Below are positions 9,356 through 16,200 of a stretch of DNA of 64,000 bases, piece after piece; position 1 is the stretch's first letter, and each line of letters starts with the position of its first letter. Source of the stretch: Paenibacillaceae bacterium. GTDB lineage: Bacteria > Bacillota > Bacilli > Paenibacillales > NBRC-103111. A program made the translations under genes and the position numbers. Below the pieces are notes generated by a model. That model searched no databases and had not been told where the DNA came from. It saw only the letters and a list, made by a program, of their open reading frames with translations. The stretch spans positions 62,001-126,000 of the forward strand of contig JAQSYI010000007.1 of NCBI GenBank assembly GCA_029256185.1, in the 5' to 3' direction.

Positions 9356-9459
9356 CGGCAACCACTATCTTGGATAAACGCCCATTCGCAACGATTGTCC
9401 GGACCCAGGTCCCCCGGACACCGCTTTGGATAACCGGACACTGCTTTGGTTACCGGACC
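9356..9459 (-). promoter_or_regulatory. Putative operator repeats of set A operon
   Basis: On the plus strand CCGGAC recurs at 9399, 9414, 9434 and 9453. The two middle copies belong to an approximately 20-bp direct repeat (CCGGACACCGCTTTGGATAA and CCGGACACTGCTTTGGTTA). A looser copy containing TTATCCAA on the transcript strand lies at 9356-9380. Direct repeats two helical turns apart upstream of an importer operon suit an AraC-family activator, probably the adjacent sensor. No convincing -35/-10 pair was seen. Confidence 0.5.
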
Positions 9460-9488
9460 ATTCCTTATACGTTCTGGCGGAGGATGAG

Positions 9489-9514
9489 AAAAAAGGGCCT
9501 CCGGTTGGAAGCCC
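9489..9514 (-). terminator. Rho-independent terminator of AraC-type sensor gene
   Basis: The hairpin begins directly after the stop codon: an 8-bp stem (GGGCTTCC/GGAGGCCC, one G-U pair) with loop AACC, followed by TTTTTT on the minus strand. Confidence 0.85.
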
Positions 9515-11803
9515 TCATCTGAATGAATCCCGGTATTGAGTGGGTTGAACCCCCTTCACCCGCTTGAACGCCCGGCGGAAAGCACGGTCGCTGTTATATC
9601 CCACCTGCAAGGCGATCTCCTGAATGGATAAGCCGCTGTGCAGCAGCAGCTCTCCCGCTTTATCCAGCCGCTTGTTCTCCAGGTACACGGAAAAATTCTG
9701 GTTCATGAATTGCTTGAAGAAGGTGGAAATATAGCTCTCCGACAGCTTCATATGGTCGGCCAGGCTGGCAAGGGACAGCTCCGTGCTGGAATATTGCTGC
9801 TCAATAAATTGCAGCATCTGCCGCAAGGCATCCTCGTTATGGCGGTTCCGGTTTTGTCTGGCCTCCTCGCAGAGAAATTGCAGGCTTTCCGAGACTATCT
9901 CGAAGTACTCCGTAAATTCACGGTTCATCATCTGCTCCAGCCTGCTGTGCCATTCTTCCTGTTGAGTGCTCCTCCTCACCTGTATTTGCCCGCCAAGCTT
10001 CATCCAGGTTCCTTTGAGCTCGAACGCCAATTGATGCACCACCGTAAGAGCAAGCCTCCGGTTCTGGACATTCTCGGCATAAATATGCTGCAGCAGTGCA
10101 GTTAATTCCCCGGTCTCCCCGGCCATGACCGTATTAATCAGCTTCGCCTCCACCTCCATCGGGTAATAATAGCCGCCCGTCGGGGCAAGCTCCTCCGTCC
10201 AAACGACGCCGCTGCGCAGTCCGTAATCCGTGGTTTGTCTGAGCTGCTGGTAGGCTTTCCAACTGTCGTATAAGGATTCGAAGCGGGAGCTGACGGCCGC
10301 AGTGATCTGAATGGAAAATTTCCGCAGCAGCAGGTCTTCTACCATCCCCAGCTTATGTGCCAATTCCTTGCGGTCTGCCGCTTCCTCCCCCGTGGGCGGA
10401 CCATACCAGATGACGATGGAGTCCTCACTCCTGTCGTACATCCACTGCTTGGGACCGAGAGTATCCTCCAGGAGATTCTTCACTACGAATTTGTTAAAAT
10501 GGAGCTCCTTGAGGATGTCGGCCGTAATGATGCCGCCATATCCCTGCACCCTGATCCAGAGAAGCAGATAGGAGCTATGCTGCATATCCTGCCTGGCCTG
10601 AGCCTCGAACGCCTCCATCTCCGCAGCGGAATGAAACTCTCCCTGCAGCAGCTTATACAGGAAGCTGCTGCGAAGCAAGGGCAGCTGGTCGTCGAGCAGC
10701 TGCTCCAGATGCTGCTTCCGGCTGACCAGATCATCCAACGAACCCTTCATGAATTCGTATTCGCTCTCGGAGCGCCGTTTCTCGCGGGTCACATACTGGC
10801 GGAAGGACTGGACCAGCTCCTGCAGGGGCTTGCTCTGGCGGTAAGACAGGAAGACCGTGGCGATGAGGCCCAGGAGCAGAGCAGCAGACGTAACGTAGGC
10901 TGTGGACTTCTTGATATAGACCACCTTGGCCAGTACGGCCTCGGACGGCATGACGGAGATATACTTCCAACCGTTATAATCCGAGACGGTATAAGCCACG
11001 AGCATCTGTTCACCGTTCAGTTCCTTATGGAAGTGTCCCTCCTTGTCGGCCACCTCATGAAGCGGGATATCGGGAAGATTTTTTCCGGTGGAAGCCATCA
11101 CCCCGCCTTGCGCATTCATGATGTATGCCCATCCGCCCTGATCGCCGCTGATATGCTCCAGCAGCTTGTTCAGCTTGGATTCCTCAATGTAGAATACAAT
11201 CGCCCCGTCAGGATTGGACAGGCTGCCCGTATACAGGGACGCCGCCATTGCCGCGGAAGAAATCCGCCTTCCCTCGAGATGGAGAATATCCGGAGGAATA
11301 TAAGTGCGTATCCCTTGAGTAATCAATGAAGTCCATGCTCTGTAATCCAGATTGCCGAAGGGCATAAAACGCCGGTACTCCTCCTCTCCATGGTATATGC
11401 CTCCGGTATTGGAGATGAGGGTATCGCTTTTTTTCAGATAAATCATGAAATCGGCAATCAATTCACTGGTAATATAAGCTCCCATGTCCTTCTTGATCTC
11501 GGTGAACAAATAATGATCCTCATTGGAGAAGGGCTCGCTCACAGAAAGTGCGCTTCTGATCTTCGCCAGCATGGAAAACCGGTTGCTGATATGCTCCAGC
11601 TCCAGCAGCCGCTGGTCCATCATGTCCTTGTTCTGGTTCAGGATGGCCGAATTGGCCAGAATGGCATCCTCTTCCACCACCCGTACCGTACGGCTGTACA
11701 GATAAGCGCCCATCAGCACCGGAATCATCAGCACAATCAAATAAGATACAAAAAAACGCTTCAGGACATTATTCCTGCCCAGCCCGCGCATAAAATTCCA
11801 CAC
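9515..11803 (-). CDS. Membrane-anchored AraC-family sensor-regulator (one-component, set A)
   Basis: A 762-residue protein. An N-terminal membrane segment (FFVSYLIVLMIPVLMGAYLY) is followed by an extracellular Cache-like sensor domain to about residue 290, a second membrane segment (SAALLLGLIATVFLSY), a HAMP-like linker, and a C-terminal AraC DNA-binding pair (LSLASLADHMKLSESYISTF and LSIQEIALQVGYNSDRAFRR). There is no receiver domain, so the protein joins outside sensing directly to DNA binding. The GTG at 11803 is chosen: GGGAGG lies 8 bases before it and the product starts VWNFMRGLGRN. The frame stays open to 12085, but that extension is only the translated 37-bp repeat array. It probably activates the importer operon that begins 245 bp downstream. 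Confidence 0.9.
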   Translation of the reverse strand: MWNFMRGLGRNNVLKRFFVSYLIVLMIPVLMGAYLYSRTVRVVEEDAILANSAILNQNKDMMDQRLLELEHISNRFSMLAKIRSALSVSEPFSNEDHYLFTEIKKDMGAYITSELIADFMIYLKKSDTLISNTGGIYHGEEEYRRFMPFGNLDYRAWTSLITQGIRTYIPPDILHLEGRRISSAAMAASLYTGSLSNPDGAIVFYIEESKLNKLLEHISGDQGGWAYIMNAQGGVMASTGKNLPDIPLHEVADKEGHFHKELNGEQMLVAYTVSDYNGWKYISVMPSEAVLAKVVYIKKSTAYVTSAALLLGLIATVFLSYRQSKPLQELVQSFRQYVTREKRRSESEYEFMKGSLDDLVSRKQHLEQLLDDQLPLLRSSFLYKLLQGEFHSAAEMEAFEAQARQDMQHSSYLLLWIRVQGYGGIITADILKELHFNKFVVKNLLEDTLGPKQWMYDRSEDSIVIWYGPPTGEEAADRKELAHKLGMVEDLLLRKFSIQITAAVSSRFESLYDSWKAYQQLRQTTDYGLRSGVVWTEELAPTGGYYYPMEVEAKLINTVMAGETGELTALLQHIYAENVQNRRLALTVVHQLAFELKGTWMKLGGQIQVRRSTQQEEWHSRLEQMMNREFTEYFEIVSESLQFLCEEARQNRNRHNEDALRQMLQFIEQQYSSTELSLASLADHMKLSESYISTFFKQFMNQNFSVYLENKRLDKAGELLLHSGLSIQEIALQVGYNSDRAFRRAFKRVKGVQPTQYRDSFR

Positions 11804-11894
11804 TATCGCTGCCTCCCCGTAGCATCCGTATGACCGGGCGTTGTACGCTGGCCTTCTTGTGTCCGCATGGCTGTCTGCCGGACATCGGCTCCTG

Positions 11895-12046
11895 TTGTTT
11901 GCATAACAGACTTCCGTATGCCGACACCTTCTCTTTACATAACAGACTGCCGTGCGCCGACCTCCTTCTCTTTTCATAACAAACTGCCGTGCGCCGACCT
12001 CCTTCTCTTTCCATAACAAACTGCCGTGCGCCGACCTCCTTCTCTT
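11895..12046 (-). repeat. 37-bp tandem repeat array in 5' leader of the AraC-type sensor
   Basis: CCGTGCGCCGACCT recurs on the plus strand at period 37, with copies around 12025, 11988 and 11951 and a degenerate fourth around 11915. On the transcript strand each full unit contains AAGGAGG and, about 20 bases later, TTATG. The array lies between the promoter at 12047-12075 and the GTG start at 11803. It has no CRISPR features, as it lacks unique spacers. Confidence 0.85.
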
Positions 12047-12075
12047 AGAATATAGGAGGTCTGAGTAGAGTGCAA
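12047..12075 (-). promoter_or_regulatory. Sigma-A-type promoter of the AraC-type sensor gene
   Basis: Minus-strand TTGCAC (12075-12070), a 17-bp spacer and TATTCT (12052-12047). A transcript from here would carry an approximately 240-base leader containing the 37-bp repeats. Confidence 0.6.
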
Positions 12076-12384
12076 GCCTTTTCATCGACGGATGGATGTG
12101 CTAGGATGCGGAAAATCTACAACTACTAAATTTACATATTTATGTTTATTTTTTATTAAATGTAATAAAAACCGTTTTAATTGGATAATGTGCAAATTCA
12201 CAATTTTTACGGTTTTCATCTTTCCTTACCGCAGGACGGGACCTCAAAAAAGTACCCGGAATTTGCCTGAGTAATCGTGATAATACGGCATCCGAAGCGC
12301 AGGCTTGCGGTTTCCACAAAGAAACTTCCTTCGTAAGCATGTACTAAGTGCTCACTGTGAGAATGGCTGCGGTCCAGCCCCGCT

Positions 12385-12590
12385 TACCCTAACGGAATTT
12401 TTTTCCACTATTCCTGCAAATTCATCATTTCTCGCTAATTTAGCGGAAATTTTTTCCGCTATCTCCTGCTGAACTCCCTGAAAAGACCATATTCACCTGG
12501 CTTTGAGCGAATTAGCGGAAATTTTTTCCGTTAATTCTCCGCAATTATCGAAAAACCTTCTGATAACGGAAGTTTTTTCCGTTATGCCTC
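12385..12590. repeat. Four palindromic repeats of the AGCGGAAATTTTTTCCGCT type
   Basis: Four related palindromes (TAACGGAATTTTTTTCCACTA, TAGCGGAAATTTTTTCCGC, TAGCGGAAATTTTTTCCGTT, ATAACGGAAGTTTTTTCCGT) lie within about 200 bp, each able to form a GGAAA/TTTCC hairpin. They sit in a gene-free gap of about 1.1 kb (12,076-13,180) between divergent neighbours' ends. Such short palindromes recur in Paenibacillus intergenic DNA (recalled, not checked). The rest of the gap at 12,086-12,385 and 12,600-12,960 holds no gene I can support. Confidence 0.6.
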
Positions 12591-12974
12591 CTGTGGCTTT
12601 ATTGTCAACTCCTTCGGCACTTGATCTACCGAGAAAAGCCCCCTCTCCTCGAAAGGATACGCGAATTCTTCTGAAAAAAGGCTCTTCCTCCTCAGGAGGA
12701 TGCGGCCGATTTGCCCTGAATTAACAACATCCCGTCATTTCATTAGTCAGGTGATGCCGTCCAGGCGCCATGATTTCTATTTGATAGAAGAAAAGAGCCG
12801 CGGTATGCAGCTCTTCTCCAATCCGCTATTACGAGCTTTATTGCCACCCTCATTTCAACGTTCAGTCCGTTCTCTGTTCCATTCTGACCGGGGTCTTCCA
12901 TGTTATTTTATAAAATTACTATATTGTTCCATTTTATTATGATATGTTCCTTTTCCCATTATCCTTTATGGTCT

Positions 12975-13130
12975 CCCCCTATCCTTTCCCCGGTCTTACC
13001 CAGTCTTCCCCGTTCTTCCCCGTTCTTCCCGAGTCTTCCCGAGTCTTCCCGAGTCTTCCGGAGTCTTCCCCGATCTTCCTGATCCTCCCGGTCCTCCCCC
13101 ATCTTCCCCGGTTTTCCCCGGCTTTCGATA
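12975..13130. repeat. Polypyrimidine/polypurine tract with 10-bp repeat CTTCCCGAGT
   Basis: About 150 bases of nearly pure pyrimidine on the plus strand. It is built on a 10-bp period (CCCGAGTCTT several times in a row near 13,028-13,065, then CCGGAGTCTT, CCCGATCTT). The strand asymmetry is extreme and no gene fits. It lies downstream of the giant lyase-like gene. Confidence 0.8.
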
Positions 13131-13180
13131 TTCTTTGTTCCTTCCTCTGCTCCAGTCCTCACTCTGCTCCTTGTTGAAGA

Positions 13181-13212
13181 ACTGCGAGGAAATCAGCGGA
13201 CTTCCTCGCAGT
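13181..13212 (-). terminator. Hairpin downstream of giant lyase-like gene, probable terminator
   Basis: A perfect 11-bp inverted repeat (ACTGCGAGGAA/TTCCTCGCAGT) with a 10-base loop. On the minus strand it is followed by TTCTTC rather than a full U-run, so it may terminate weakly or protect the mRNA end. Confidence 0.6.
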
Positions 13213-13249
13213 CCTTACTCCTTACTCCTTACTCCTTACTCCTTACTCC
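13212..13249 (-). repeat. 7-bp tandem repeat overlapping the lyase stop codon
   Basis: About five copies of CTCCTTA on the plus strand, read as TAAGGAG on the mRNA. The stop codon TAA of the lyase gene (13,245-13,243) is the first copy's TAA, so the array adds several more TAA triplets and AAGGAG cores immediately behind it. Confidence 0.85.
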
Positions 13250-16200
13250 GATGTAATGGCATAAGCCTTGATGCCTTCGGATTGGGCGACAGAGACGGTG
13301 AAGCTGACCACGGACCCGCTGCGCACGAAGGGTACCTCTGACCCGGCCACCTTCACCTTCAGGCCGCTTAACCCGAAGCTCGCGGGCAAGGTTACGCTGA
13401 CTGTCCCGCCCGCCTTCCCGGCCAGCCGGCCGGAGATATGCGAGTCACTCACATACTCCCCGCTAAGCCCGAACTCGCCGCCGCTTCTGGCAATGCCGAA
13501 CCCGTTTAGGGCAAGGGAGGAGCCTTCGAATATGGCCAGCTTTCCCTCCTGCGCGTAGCCCGACTTGCCGCTGAAGGCAAGACCTGCCTCATTGGCCTGA
13601 ACCTGCGTATCCGACAGGAATACATACTCGCCGCCAGTCGCCCCGCCGCTCACTGCCAGTTGAGCGCCGTAGCTTGTTCCCGTCACCTGTAGAGGAGAGG
13701 ACCCCACGACATGCAGTTGATCTCCGCTGCCCTCTTTCACCGGATAAATGGGCGGGAGGGCGGCATTAAACCGATAGCCGCTGTTGTTCCAGTAGAAGGT
13801 GCCGGTCACACTCTCTGAGGCCACATCATCATAAATGGCCAGATAGTCGTCGCGGATCATCATGACGCCGCGGGACAGATACGGCTCATTTTCCTTACCC
13901 AGCGCCTTGTAGTATTGGGCATAGCCGAAATCATACAGAATTCCATCGCTAATATGCTCCTTCAGGGAGGCGTTGTTGACCGAGAATACACTCAGCTTGG
14001 TGATATCAAACTGGTCTCCGCTGGTCTCGGTGTCATTCCAGCTGAAGCGCTGGCCCTTGGCGGCATAGTAGACTTTGCCGTTATCGTTCACCGACCAGCG
14101 GTAGCCCCGCCCGTTGAGCTGCTGGATATTCACGTACGCTTCATGCTCACCGCCAAAATCGTAGCGGAGGATGGCTCCGTAATCGGTGTACAATCTGGAA
14201 TGAAGCTGCGGATTGATCCCTTCGCTTCCCTTGGTGAGGCTCCACAGCCATTCCTGGCCCAGCCGCACGCCCCGCGCACTTTCGCCTTGGCGCAAGGCTG
14301 CCGTGATCTCATCCAGCAGACCGGCGAATTCCCCTCCGCCCAGATCCTTGTCTGCCGCGTGGGCTCCCTGGGGAGGAAGCTGGCGGACGCCGTTCTCCGT
14401 GGGCACCAGAGCATTATGCATCCATTCCATCCAATCCAGGAAGGCGTCATCACCGTAAAGATCCGTGCCGTCGTACTGCTTAAGCGCATAATAAGCATCA
14501 TGAAGCGGTCTTAGGGATGCCAGAGCGTAGGTGGCAATATTCTCCGTCCAACGGCCTCCGCTGGCATTCAGGGCGGGGTTGGCCTTGCGGCAGTATTCAT
14601 CCAGCCACTTGGCATAAAATTCCATGAATTCCTCTTTCCAATAAGCCGCATCCGGGTGCTCCGGAAACATGCCCGCCGCCAACGCCATGCCCTGCTTGCC
14701 GTCCATGATGAAGTTGGGATGCCCCCCCAGCATACTGTTATGCGGCATGCTTGTATCCAGAGCGTTCACATAGCCCAGGAATACGAGAATGGAACGGACA
14801 TTCAGGCGCTCCGCGTCGCTCCAGCTCCATCTGCTGTTGCCGTACGCAGGATAGAAGGTGCTCTGGAGTCTGGGCCATGCCGCTCCGCCCAGGTAAGCCG
14901 AATAATCCCAGAAGCGGTTGGCCAGCTGAGTGACGCCCTGGCGCATGTACTGGTTGTAATAGCCAGAATAGCTGCTGATAGCGTTGGATTCCCGGGTATA
15001 CATGCTCAGTTCCTCGGCGAAATCGAAGATCATCTCCTTGTAGCGGTCCAGGCTGAAATCCGTCAGCTTGGCAAACAGCTTCACTTCAGGCCCGCCGCCA
15101 AACTGGTTGTTCCCCAGATTAATGTAGTCGTTCATCACGGAACTGACCGGATATGTCCGTAGAGGCGGGTTGGCGATTTGCGCATCGTTGGGCGTTATGC
15201 CGGTAATCACCATCTCCTCCCGGGGGATGACGGACAGAGCCCAGTGGCGCTCTTCCCCCGCAAGCTCCGCTCTCATGTAAGCATTGGAAACTTGGCTGTA
15301 AAAGGTAAGATTGCTGGGATCCCTCTTGGAGTCCCATATCCGGAAGGTCTCCTGCCGCCAATCCTCCAGCCGCCTGATGCTGAACAGCAGAGCCTGATTG
15401 CCATCATCCTTCCAGAAGGCAGTCGCCCGGAGAAGCTCCCCCGAGTTGGGAGCATACAGCCCCAGCTGGTAGGGAAGCTGGCCGCCTCCGCTTACATTCT
15501 CGTTGTATTTGCCGCTGTAGGCTGCATTGTAGCCGTTGTTGGTCATGGCCAGGCGGCCGTCGGGCTGCAATCCGTTCCAGTAAGAGAAGCGGAAGAAGAT
15601 ATCATCTGCGGAGGAGATGCCGTCCATATATTCATCAACGGCTATATACTTCTCTCCATGGCGGAACTCCAATACCACCTTGTAGGTTCTGCCGTTATTC
15701 AATTCATAGTCCACGGTATATTCCAGGAACAGCGGGCCTTCGCGGGTGGGTCTGCCGTAGACTGAATTCACTACCGTACCGGCAGGGGCCTCGAAGGAGC
15801 CGTTACCCAGCCATTGGCTGTTATCCCGGGCTACAGCCAGCAGCGGTGCGGAGGCCTGAGCCAAGGGGATACCGCCAGGATACGTTGTGAGCCCGTAAGG
15901 CACCCGGGCTTTCTGCAGCGCCGACCCCACCGTTGCCGTCTGATTGCCGTTGTCCGTCACCGTGAGATGACCGCCAAAGCCGGGGGTATATGCGGGGTCA
16001 TGAAGCAGAACATATGCGGTAAGCCCGTTGCGCTCAAGAGCTGCGCGGAAATACAACCGTACTGTACCCGAGTTCCCGTTTCCGTCCTCCCCCTCTTCCA
16101 GCTGATACTCCACCGGCAGCCCGCCGGCGGCATCCACCAGTTTCAGATGTGCCCGCTCCAAACCGTCGGGCAGCACAAGCTCATAACTGACCAGTTCCTC

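Noticed and set aside
11895-12046. Possible CRISPR array
   Set aside because: The units abut each other, with no unique spacers, no palindromic direct repeat and no cas genes.
11804-12085. N-terminal extension of the set A AraC sensor
   Set aside because: It only translates the 37-bp repeats in shifting frames and would place about 94 charged residues before the membrane segment. The GTG with GGGAGG is better.
12959-13162. 67-codon minus-strand open frame rich in Glu/Lys/Arg/Gly
   Set aside because: It is a direct reading of the polypurine repeat tract, with no start signal or family resemblance.
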